Of a DNA stretch of 64,000 nucleotides, positions 10,701 to 19,400 are shown one piece after another (within the stretch, counting starts at the first letter, position 1; each line of letters starts with the position of its first letter). The notes beneath the pieces are model-generated. The model worked only from the letters and a program-made list of their open reading frames with translations. It was not told the origin of the DNA and did not search any database. The DNA comes from Siphonodentalium dalli. Lineage: Eukaryota > Mollusca > Scaphopoda > Gadilida > Siphonodentaliidae. A program made the translations under genes and the position numbers. The stretch is from NCBI GenBank assembly GCA_032622095.1, contig CP136064.1:45266573-45330572 (forward strand). The letters are read 5' to 3'.

Positions 10701-13700
10701 CTCCAATAACTCATGTGTTGTCTCCTGGGTGGAACGTTTTGGCTAAATATTATCTAGTGTTTGAAAGAAGTGGCCAGAAAATAAGTTACGGTTATACTCG
10801 TCGGGGAAATTCTTTAAATTATGCAAATGGCGCCCCATAAGGTCATCAGTTTATTGTGCTGGAGTTTAGGCTATCAAAATATGCGTTGAATATTCAACAA
10901 TATATGTAAGATGAAAATAGGGAACGTCGGAAATATAAATTGGGTATGGGTAACACAAATATAATGGCGTTACTTGATGTAGGTTCAGGGACATTGCGAC
11001 AGAGTGGAGTTTATACCACCCAAATTTGCTCAAATATAAATTTAAAATTTCATGCCTGACACATCAGTTTAAAATTTCAGTATGCTGAAAGTGTCCAACC
11101 AGTATTTAGCTAGATCATGCCATGAAGCGCTACTCTGGTTAACGCCCGGGTGTTAGCCAGAGTAGAGATTCATGGTATGATTTAGTATTTAGTGTGAATT
11201 TTGTGCTCAGACCAAACGTCGACTATTTCAAATTTAATAGTTATGTGTATATGATCACGTTATTCGTAACATGTGATATTTATGGACGTCAGTATACCAT
11301 AATCAATTCTTACAGATCGTTTGCAATCAAACAGCAAGAATTGGCTGCGGTGCTGCCTATTGTGAGAAAAGCGCATACAAGCGGTTCTATGTCTGCAACT
11401 ACTTAACTGGGTATGTACAGTTCACATCGTATATTTTTTGAACGCCACCATGACGTGGAGATCGCGTAGCGCTGCGTTTCAAGCCAGCAATTGTGCTCGC
11501 TTTTGTTACATCCTGCTCCGGTCCACGGGTTCTAAATCGGGTAATTCTTTAAAGGTATTCAATCCTAAATTACTGTTTCTTTGTCTTCGGGGGTAAAAAA
11601 TATTTAATTCGAGTTGAGGAACCCACCCATCAAAGCTCAGAGTGATCAGATATCGATGTTTGAAGTTTGTTATTTCTCCAGATGAATAATAGTATGTGGC
11701 CCAGAAACACGTGGTCAAACTGAGGGTCTCGGACAAATTTGCGGATGAAGATGGATAACTCAAAAATCAAGTGGTGATACAGTCAAATTTCGTGATACTT
11801 TATAGTGATAATACGGCCATATTTTGTTGAACAAAATGGTGATAAATAACAAGTTTTGGGAAAGCATTATTTTGTTGCAATAAATCGATTCTGATAACAA
11901 ACGCGTATTTTGAAGAAATGTTGTTGTTGTTGTTGTTGTTGTACCTTGATGGTATGGGGAGCGTCTGATCGGATTGAGTACCTTTAAATGTGTTATACCA
12001 GTCTCCATCATGAAACAATATAGAGCGTTCATGTTTAGTCTTTGTCTTTGTCTAAGGTAAATATAAAGAGCGTTTTCATCACTTCTGTGCTAAAATGTTG
12101 AACTGGGAAATTGTCATGAATAACACGTTTTATAAGAGTATGTGAAGCATGTAGGCCGATTGTTTGCGTGTTAACCGACCTATGTTATCCCTCCTTTCAA
12201 AGTACGTAGTCCCAATTCGGAGGTGTAACCATTTCTATACTAAATAATCATTGACGAGTAGTTTTCCTTTATTGAAGTTATTATCTTAACATTTCCCACC
12301 AATGAATAGGATTCATTTTCCACTTTCTGCTGTATGTCGTGTGCTCGGATTTCCAGATGAATAATATATCATTTCAATGTATACATTTATAAGTGAATAG
12401 GAGAATCAATTCGGTGGTTAAATGGTTAAATGAGACATGTTCGTTTATATTAACCCTTTACCCAACAGAAGGGCCCTGTGCCAATGCATTCTCTTATATA
12501 TGCGAGTCGACCATAGGTCGCCTCGCATATATAAGACAATGCATTGGCTTAACACATTAAAAATTATAAAATTGTTAAAGAATGTAAGAAAAAATGGTAA
12601 AAAGTGTTAAAAAAAGATTTTGTTTAGGCCAATGCATTCTCTTATATATGCGAGGCGATCTATGGTCGACTCGCATATATAAGAGAATGCATTGGCACAG
12701 GGCATAACTGTAACTATCACAATGTGGTCAAGGAGCCGGTTCCAATGATATCCATATTTGTATGGTTCTATTGAGACAGACCGAAGATATTTTAGGCTGT
12801 TGAAGCTTTATTTGACCGGTTTTGGCCGTTTTGTTGGGTAAAGGGTTAACGTCTGTAAAGTGCTACTCAAGCTCCATATAGAGTTCATATCAGCCCCTAC
12901 GCAGGACTTACCACTGCCCACACCGACACGTAATGTGAAGAAATGTCACATCTATTTATTTATTTGTAGGTTACTATTCATTCTGCATTATTCTGAGAAA
13001 CTGAACTGTCCATATTCATTTGAAAAGTGTCTAGATCAAGCCAGAATGAGTTGTACGTGTAACTGACAAAACACTTCAATAAAAAATGTTATATTTAATT
13101 AAGAAAATACACATGCCGGCAGCGGTCAGACATAGCGTAGCGAGGGGACTGAACTATTGAGTGGTAGTTTGTGTAATATTGCATCATTCTCGCGTTCGAT
13201 TTCAGGCAAAGTAACCCTGCTCATCCGTATACTGCGGGGCCCACGTGCTCTTTGTGTCCCAACTCATGCAAAGAGGGAGTCTGTGGTAAGCATATACAGT
13301 AATTCACCCCTGGTTGAGTGGTCCTGCTAATATACTATGATGTCGGTGGTCCTGCTCAACTGATATGATGCTGGTTGGACAAACTGGTGCTGTTAAGAAA
13401 AAGTACCGTTATTCTATCTAAAATTGTCATTCTCGAGTGGTGATATGCTAATCTGAACGAATCGAGTAAAAGCCATTGTGTGTCTAAAACATTCAGAAAC
13501 ATATATGTTATATACTATTTAATAATGGGTGTGTTGGTTGTTAGAAACCGACTATAATCAAGATGGTTGTTTCTGTCGTTTGAAAGCACCAGCGCAGCCA
13601 TTTTGAAATATTTAAAAGTATATCGGCGCTTAAATGTTTGAATGAATTAATGCTTTAATGAACTCAATCGTGAGTTAACACGCGTTAGAGTTGACAAACA

Positions 13701-16700
13701 TATTTATACTATTTACATATAATAATGCTGTATGGTCACCAGCGTATATATAATCATTGTCGTTAACATCATCATTATCCTCATCATCGTAATCATCATC
13801 ATCATCGTCGTCATCGTTATCGTTATCTTCCTCATCAACATCGCAATAATCATCATCTTCATCATCATAATAATCATCAGCGTGGTCATCCTCATCTTCA
13901 TCATCGTCAACATCATCATCATCAACACCATCATCGTCGTCTCGCCACTACCGTCATCATCATCACCAGTATGATGATCGTCATCATCAACATCGTCATC
14001 TCACCATCATCAGCAGTAGCATCATCATCACCATCATCATCACCATTATCATCATCATCGTCATCGTCATCATCATCATCATCATCATCAATTTACTATT
14101 AAGAACTATATTATAGACTTTTTCTTCAAACCTATCGTCACCAAAACAAAAATAGGAGATAATAAAGAGCGTCGGTGATTCCGTTTCCAAAATGTGGTAG
14201 ATAATAAAGAGTGTTCCCCATTCTGAGCTTAGGTGACGTATTACTTCTGGATACTTTTTTGGATTTTCGTAATGTCTACATGTGCCACATGTATAATGCT
14301 GCGTGGATGCAAGTATTTTCTCACTTTTTGCTTTGCCTGAAATTAAGCTTTTTTATTATGTTTGGTGTCAAATCGGGACCCTGGAACTCTTATGTGATAA
14401 AATATGTATATCGTGATGTCGTTAATATTTATTTTTTTACAGATTGTGGAGGGATGATATGTTTCAATGGAGGAACGTTCGACCCAAATACATTCACATG
14501 TAACTGTTACGGTGTTTATCAAGGGAGAGCCTGCGAGACCCGTGAGTATTATTTTACAGCGAACACGACATACAGACCTACATAAATGTACGCGTCGTTA
14601 ATGATGGCGACCGAGAACGATAGAAATGCTCGTTGCTTGTGTCAGTACAAGTAAATACCGGTACCGGACATAATTGTTAAAGATCCCCGATCCGATGTGA
14701 CACCAATTTAGTCAAGTTAATTTTGAGCTTTACAGAAAAAGCAAATATGGGGGGAGGGTCCATGTCCACCTTGAAACTTCAAACTGCACCCCCCCCCCCG
14801 TCTCGAACCAGACCAAGTTCCCGGATTTGCACAATTCCATTTGCACCCCCTCCCCTTGGTTTGAAACTTTCCAACTGTATAACTTTTGGAAATTTCCAAC
14901 CTGACACCCCCAGCTCCCAACTGATGGCCATTTCAGACCATATTTTTTACCAAAAATGGAAAATTATGCTACCGTTGGTATAAAAACAACAAATTTGCCA
15001 CTAATTACTGGTTGTCATATCAAACAATGAGAACAATTTGTTGTGCCAGGCATGAAATTTCCAAACCCCACTTGTCATTACGTCCATGTGTGGCACAGAC
15101 AGACATCGCGAGCATCTACAGACGTATCAATAAGAAATACATCGAAGACGATCACTAAAGTCCACAATGGAGAACGCTCTTTATTATCTGCCGCGTTTGT
15201 GCGACGGAAGCGTTGACGCTCTTCGTACGGTGGGGAATCACGTGGTTTCGAGTTGATGAGTATCACGCATTCAAAATGGCCGAGGCGATCTAAAACTCGA
15301 CCAGACGCGAGGAAAAAAGGTAATAAACTAAGATATGACATATTACATATTATTTTGACAGCTACGAGCAGATGCTATACTATTTTTCAAACAAGCTGAT
15401 ACCTCATTTATGTCCAAATTCATATTTGTTTGCTCTAACATTCTGACCAAAGTCGCCAGTCAAAGGATTCTCCAAGATGTATGGACTGGTGTATTCCACG
15501 CACCTCTGACTGGCTTTGGTCAGAATGTTATGGAAAACCACTAAGTATTTCCGAACAAATAAGGTATAAACTTGTTTCAAAAATAAACTAGCATATGCTT
15601 ATATGTTTTTGTTTTGTGTCAGTTCCTCGTATATTATGTTTTTGTGCGTTTGCAAATGTTGAATGCGTGATACTCACCAACTTCGAAACCACGTGATTCC
15701 TCACAGTGGTTTGTTAGGCTGCAGATGTAGGGTGACTAAAATTCTAAATTTAAATAAATATATATATATATAAATATTTAAACTTCGGAATATGTTCTTG
15801 TCGGAAGAGGAGTTCTATATTTAGAGTTGCATAATATACGAATTGTCCTTTTTGCAAGGTGGACAAGTATGCCCATATAATTTGAGTGCCACCATATGGG
15901 GAGGCCTGAAAGAACCCACGGACTAAGGACTGATATAGCGATTTACGTGTTTGTTTGATTGTTTGTTTGTTGTTTTTTTTTTAGCGGAATGTGTTATTAC
16001 TTTGTTCAAGTAGTAGAGGGTGTGGCTCAGTTTTAGTTCTATCATTCAAATGTGATTCTTAAAAGTTGAGTTTTCATATGTCTAACAATTTTGACAGATT
16101 TTTCTTGCATCTGGTTCTCAACAGTAGATATATGCCGTTCAGTGCAGTGTAAAATTTCTCCACTTGTTCTCGTTTCCTTTTGGATGGATCAACGTGAATT
16201 TACGTAATTGTATTTATAGATAGTGCATAGCAACAAAACCATCCAAAATGTTTTATTAATTCGATAGTTGCTGTTTTTTAAACTGTTTCATATCTTCACC
16301 AGATGAATAAAGCTCGATCGTCGTTCTTAGCAATTTATATGCAAAATGTCAAAGGTGATGTATAAATGTTGTAATATTCATATCAGGAATAGACTAACAC
16401 GAAACGCTATTTTCTGTTCCATGCCGTGCAAATGGGTGGTTTTTTTGTTTTGGTTTCTTTTTGCGACCCAAACTCCGTGTTCAAAGTATTTTTAGCTCAA
16501 CTTTAGAAAGTTTGAGCTATTGTCATGGGTTGGTGTCAGTCCGTCCGTGTGTCCGCAGGTCAACAATATTCTTGGCACACCCTGCGTGCCACATCCCTCG
16601 TCCGATCATCACCAAACTTAATATGGATCTTCTTGGTGACATCTAGATTGAAGCCGTCGATTATTTCCCCCAAAATTCATTGAAAAACATGGCCGCCAAC

Positions 16701-17724
16701 AGCCGTCTTGAATTTAATAGTTGAATCCATTTCATGGAGAAATGTTTTTAAATTTTACAGGCATGTTTATGAGCTATGGAATCTGAACGATTTTGTTTAT
16801 TTAAAACATGGTCGCCGGCAGCCATCTTTGCATGAATAAATAGTTTGGCACACCCTACAGACCATATCCCTCATCCGATCATCTCCGAACTCCATATGGA
16901 TCTTCAGGCTGACTTCTAGGTGGGAGCCATCGAATTTTTCCGAAATTTGTTGAAAAAACATAACTGCCAGCGGCCATCTTGTATTTTACTCTTAGCATGA
17001 CTAAATAATTCGGCACCCACTACAGGCCACATCCCTCATCCGATCGTGACCAAACTTCAGACGGATATTCCGTGTGACCTCTCGGTGGGAGCCATTGACC
17101 CCCCCCCTGAAATTCGTTAAAAACCATGGCCGCCAGGCACACCACGCATACCACATCCTTCATCCGATCGTCACCAAGCTTCATATTATTTTTCGGAGTG
17201 ACTTCTAGATGGGAGATATCAGATTTTTACGAAATTTGTGCAAACACATGGCCGCCATCAACCATCTTGGATTTGACATGTGAATCCATCGGCACATCAT
17301 GTAGCACACATTTTATTTAATTTCATCTACACAATATACAAGCCGTTTACTGAAACTTTTTACTTTCTTTCTTCATCATGCTATTGACTGCTCAGTAAAA
17401 AAAACGATTTTTTTTTGGAGCGCAAACCGCCAGGTTAATTTAATTGTTGCTAGGAACCTGCTCGATCCTGTTCTCGGTTGCGTTCCTTTACTCGGAATAT
17501 AGTCAATTCCAGTTTATAGTCGGGACCATCAATAATTTCATTTGCAGTTTTATAATAATTTCATATATAGTTATTGCTATTTCAAAATTCCTAACAAATC
17601 TGCTTTACAGTCGTCTGTCCAGAAGGTGACCCGTCGCATTGTGGGACACAATGGCCACCGACATACTGTAAAAGATTCGTCAACGTGCCTCCAAGCTGTC
17701 CGTATATGTGCGCCCTATGCAGGA
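7675..17724 (+). CDS. CAP-domain / EGF-like / ShK-like secreted protein, six exons, 5'-incomplete
   Basis: Six exons (7675-7759, 9550-9710, 11316-11410, 13206-13285, 14443-14541, 17611-17724) join without a frame break. All have AG acceptors and GT donors, and the junction phases agree (1, 0, 2, 1, 1). The product holds most of a CAP (SCP/TAPS, CRISP/antigen-5) domain, including a GHYTQ element and the YVCNY signature, then a short Cys-rich hinge, an EGF-like module and a six-Cys ShK-like module. CAP proteins are normally secreted, with roles in binding, immunity or protease regulation. The exact role here cannot be read from sequence. The exon(s) with the signal peptide and the first catalytic-type His are missing. 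They are either upstream of the window or unrecognised between 3.5 and 7.6 kb. Two more exons at 40 kb may complete the 3' end. Confidence 0.85.
7975..8305 (-). repeat. Dispersed AT-rich repeat, inverted relative of 19085-19400
   Basis: Segments such as atttgattgacagctgtgga and 'aaattatgacaagt' occur here and, reverse-complemented and in the matching order, at 19085-19400. It lies in the first intron of the CAP gene. No coding potential is seen. Confidence 0.65.
9285..9368 (+). repeat. Short dispersed repeat (copy 1)
   Basis: About 75 bp (including acatagcgtagcgaggggac) are repeated almost exactly at 13086-13157 in the same orientation. Both copies lie in introns of the CAP gene. Confidence 0.85.
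9550..9710 (+). CDS. CAP gene exon: central CAP domain
   Basis: The acceptor is tttgtgtag and the donor is gtgaat. The first two bases complete the Gly from the previous exon, giving GYGLFVGQNVAGG, then VVEAWYNEVSLYRYG and ending GHYTQ. The second conserved Glu (in WYNEV) and the second conserved His (in GHYTQ) of the CAP cleft are present. The position that is Glu in GENx-type CAP proteins is Gln here, as in some antigen-5 relatives. The exon ends in phase 0. Confidence 0.88.
9880..10300. repeat. Dispersed repeat related to 39400-39600 and 52900-53170
   Basis: The right half (about 10120-10290, with 'ctactttgagcaagattatt' and 'gtttcacatcac') recurs in direct orientation at about 39410-39590. 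The left part (9978-10075, with 'cacccgaacaagtccataat' in inverse) recurs inverted near 53066-53160. It appears to be an old non-coding element in intron 2 of the CAP gene. Confidence 0.65.
10579..10680. repeat. Imperfect palindrome
   Basis: The left arm 'cacaggtccccagaacaaac' is the inverse of 'gttctgggaacctgtg' on the right, and further inward 'ccccatata' and 'tattggggt' also pair. It is a hairpin of about 100 bp, probably a small MITE. Confidence 0.7.
11122..11187. repeat. Short hairpin
   Basis: The segment 'catgccatgaagcgctactc' pairs with the inverse 'gagtagagattcatggtatg', with a GC-rich loop around cgcccggg. It spans about 65 nt and lies in intron 2 of the CAP gene, shortly before exon 3. 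Confidence 0.65.
11316..11410 (+). CDS. CAP gene exon: CAP signature 2 region
   Basis: The acceptor is ttcttacag and the donor is gtatgt. The frame reads IVCNQTARIGCGAAYC and then KRFYVCNYLTG. The T-x-R-I-G-C-G and Y-V-C-N-Y motifs are the most conserved end of the CAP domain. The Trp that usually follows the QVV motif is replaced by Cys. It ends in phase 2. Confidence 0.88.
11549..11987. mobile_element. MITE with TTAA target site and AGGTACTCAATCC-type ends
   Basis: It starts TTAAAGGTATTCAATCC and ends GGATTGAGTACCTTTAA, so the ends are inverted repeats bounded by TTAA. Related ends occur at 63761 (start, running off the window) and 57692 (end). A (GTT)n run lies inside near 11918-11942. 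TTAA duplication is shared by piggyBac and Kolobok superfamilies, and the AGG terminus does not decide between them. No transposase is present. Confidence 0.75.
12450..12849. mobile_element. piggyBac-type MITE, copy 1
   Basis: The ends are TTAACCCTTTACCCAACA and its inverse TGTTGGGTAAAGGGTTAA, giving CCCTTT-type inverted repeats inside a TTAA duplication, as in piggyBac elements. Inside are two hairpins (12477-12547 and 12628-12698) built from gtgccaatgcattctcttat and its complement. The second hairpin is the mirror image of the first. It is 400 bp with no coding sequence and lies in intron 3 of the CAP gene. Confidence 0.88.
13086..13157 (+). repeat. Short dispersed repeat (copy 2)
   Basis: A near-identical partner of 9296-9367 in the same orientation. 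It ends about 50 bp before the acceptor of CAP exon 13206-13285. Confidence 0.85.
13206..13285 (+). CDS. CAP gene exon: Cys-rich hinge
   Basis: The acceptor is gatttcag and the donor is gtaagc. The base before the intron completes a Gly, then the frame reads QSNPAHPYTAGPTCSLCP and on to CKEGVC. Four cysteines in a Pro/Ser-rich segment follow the CAP domain, as in the hinge of CRISP and PI16-like proteins. It ends in phase 1. Confidence 0.82.
13745..14095. repeat. (ATC)n trinucleotide repeat, interrupted
   Basis: An imperfect ATC/CAT/GTC run of about 350 bp in the intron before the EGF exon. The Ile/Val-rich and Met-rich frames it produces are not genes. Confidence 0.95.
14160..14300 (+). repeat. 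'ATAAAGAGCGTT' dispersed repeat
   Basis: It contains 'ataaagagcgt' and 'tagataataaagagtgttcc'. Related, inverted sequence lies at 15100-15330, and further relatives lie at 33525-33590 and 55420-55640. The copies at 14160 and 15100 flank the EGF exon in opposite orientation. Confidence 0.6.
14443..14541 (+). CDS. CAP gene exon: EGF-like module
   Basis: The acceptor is tttttttacag and the donor is gtgagt. The frame reads DCGGMICFNGGTFDP, then TCNCYGVYQGRACET. The spacing C-x(4)-C-x(11)-C-x-C-x(8)-C with the preceding Cys, and the Gly before the last Cys, fit an EGF-like fold. It is a phase 1-1 exon, the usual shuffling-competent class for EGF modules. Confidence 0.85.
14740..14935 (+). repeat. 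Dispersed poly-C repeat
   Basis: The phrases 'accttgaaa', a poly-C run, 'ctcgaaccagaccaagttcc' and 'tttccaacctgacacccc' recur in order at 32335-32520 and in inverse at about 62800-63150. It is a non-coding dispersed family. Confidence 0.7.
15100..15330 (-). repeat. 'ATAAAGAGCGTT' dispersed repeat, inverted copy
   Basis: Reverse-complemented, it reads through agataataaagagcgttctc and continues with sequence similar to that after 14200, including the 'tgtgccaca' end. It pairs with the copy at 14160-14300. Confidence 0.6.
15428..15534. repeat. Imperfect palindrome
   Basis: The left arm taacattctgaccaaagtcg and 'ccagtcaaagg' pair with 'cctctgactgg' and 'ctttggtcagaatgtta' on the right. It could fold as one hairpin of about 105 nt and lies in the large intron before the ShK-like exon. 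Confidence 0.75.
16489..17330 (+). repeat. Dispersed repeat with ~160-175 bp tandem units (copy 2)
   Basis: It begins 'tttttagctcaactttagaa', the inverse of the right edge of 4690-5613. It then repeats 'ggcacaccctacagaccata', 'catcaccaaacttcatatgg' and 'catggccgccagcagccatc'. Four to five diverged units are present. Confidence 0.8.
17611..17724 (+). CDS. CAP gene exon: ShK-like six-cysteine module
   Basis: The acceptor is tgctttacag and the donor is gtgagt. The frame reads VCPEGDPSHCG, then PPTYCKRF and CPYMCALC. Its six cysteines and the terminal C-x(3)-C-x(2)-C spacing resemble ShKT modules, which in animals are common appendages of secreted enzymes and CAP proteins and do not by themselves indicate a venom role. 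The exon is phase 1-1. The match is by cysteine pattern only. Confidence 0.75.
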
Positions 17725-17829
17725 GTGAGTACATCAGTACAATTTACACCCTTATCAGAAACTTATAGCAAACATGTATTCGTCATTTATTTCACTCACC
17801 ATCGTCATCAAGTATATGAACACTTTTTG

Positions 17830-18238
17830 TTAACCCTTTACCCAACAGAACGGCCCTGTGCCAATGCATTCTCTTATATATGCGAGTCGACCATATGTCG
17901 CCTCGCATATATAAGAGAATGCATTGGCTTAACACATATTAAAAATGATCAAATTGTCAAAGAATGTAGAAAATATTATAAGGAAAAATGGTAAAAAGTG
18001 TTAAAAAATTTTTTTTAGGCCAATGCATTCTCTTATATATGCGAGGCGACCTATGGTCGACTCGCATATATAAGAGAATGCATTGGCACAGGCCATAACT
18101 GTAACCATCACAATGTGGTCAATGAACCGGTTCCAATGATATCCATATTTGTATGGTGTTATTGAGACAGACCGAAGATATTAGGCTGTTGAAGCTTTAT
18201 TTGGGCGTTTATGGCCGGTTTGTTGGGTAAAGGGTTAA
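17830..18238. mobile_element. piggyBac-type MITE, copy 2
   Basis: It is bounded by TTAA on both sides, with CCCTTTACCCAACA inverted ends and the same two mirror-image hairpins as copy 1 (about 17857-17928 and 18019-18089). The length is 409 bp. It follows the ShK-like exon by about 100 bp. Confidence 0.88.
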
Positions 18239-18565
18239 CATCATCAGTTTGCCCTAACAGCATCATGGCAATTCAGCAGGACCCAATCGCACTATAACAC
18301 ATTAGCAGGACCATTTGACCTGGAGGGAATAAACATTGTCTTGTTGTACATTGAACTCGTATACTATGACAATGTGTGGCAACGGAGATGTGTTAGGCCG
18401 TCTACTCGCAGAGGAGCTACATCCCTGGCTAAGTGTCCTGCGAATTTGCTGTGATGTTGCTGGGTCCTGCTAAATTGCTATGATACTGGTAGGTAAAACT
18501 TATGCTTGTTGAGGGTTTCACCTTGTAAATCGGTGTGAATTATTGGATTTCGTTGACCATTTGTG

Positions 18566-18819
18566 CAAGCCTTGAAATATGGTGTCTGTTATTTGCAGAA
18601 TGAGGTCCCCAGAGGGTGAAGTTAGTGACGCTACCCCGCATAGCGGGCTAGCATAACCAAATTCAACCTATGGGGACCTCATTCTGCTGAGGTGTAAGTA
18701 GAATGAGGTCCCCAGAGGGTGAATTTGGTGATGCTAGCCCGCTATGCGGGGTAGCATCACTAAATTCACCCTCTGAGGACCTCATTCTGCAAATGACAGA
18801 CACACTATTTCAAGGCTTG
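18566..18819. mobile_element. Twin-hairpin MITE
   Basis: The outer arms 'caagccttgaaata...gtgtctg' and 'cagacacactatttcaaggc' are inverted. Inside are two hairpins (about 18596-18687 and 18700-18790), each beginning with 'agaatgaggtccccagaggg' and ending with its inverse. Each has a GC-rich core, gctagcccgctatgcggggt or its complement. A decayed half copy is at 21244-21306. Confidence 0.8.
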
Positions 18820-18911
18820 TTTTTGTGTGGTGGTAGACCAGCTTGGGAGACAGGATACCCACATTATACGGGTTTCGTCCATACCATGTTGTTTGCCTCA
18901 TTCATATAGCA

Positions 18912-19040
18912 CACGAGTGTATTTTTGCACTAATCCATGGCTCAAATGCATTCATTTGTTGCATATATTCTGTTGAGTATAAAAGGAGATGGTCCCATAA
19001 ATTTGAATTTAATTAATTTAGTGTACAGAACCCCTTTAAG
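18912..19040 (+). repeat. Dispersed repeat, carries an intact 'empty' MITE target
   Basis: The segment from 'gtatttttgcactaa' (18919-18933) through 'catggctcaaatgcattc' to 'tacagaacccctttaag' matches the flanks of the MITE at 30802-31190. Here the CTAA (18930-18933) occurs once and is uninterrupted. Confidence 0.85.
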
Positions 19041-19084
19041 TATACCAATACTTGGGTTAGACTATAGTTTGACGTAATGCTAGA

Positions 19085-19400
19085 CCAATGGACCTTTCCA
19101 CAGCTGTCAATCAAATATTTATTAGTGGATATTTTCGACCAATCAGCGACTGAGCCGGCCAATGGCTGCATTGAAAATTCTGCTGCCATCTTTATTCACC
19201 CTAATTTTGATATCCATGCATACATTCAGTGTTAAATTGGCTATATTCAAACAACTTTTTTGTTATCAAATCATAATATACTGAGATTTATATTTGCGCC
19301 ATGATGTTATAAATTTATCCTTGATTATAACAATGTTTTTCATTTAGCATGATACTTGTCATAATTTTCACATTTAATAGCAAAACGAATGTGTGTTATC
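19085..19400 (+). repeat. Dispersed AT-rich repeat, partner of 7975-8305
   Basis: It contains 'cctttccacagctgtcaatc', 'ccaatcagcgactgagccgg' and 'acttgtcataattttca', in an order inverted with respect to 7975-8305. Confidence 0.65.

Noticed and set aside
13713-14190. Ile/Val-rich and Met-rich open frames
   Set aside because: Translation of an (ATC)n simple repeat.
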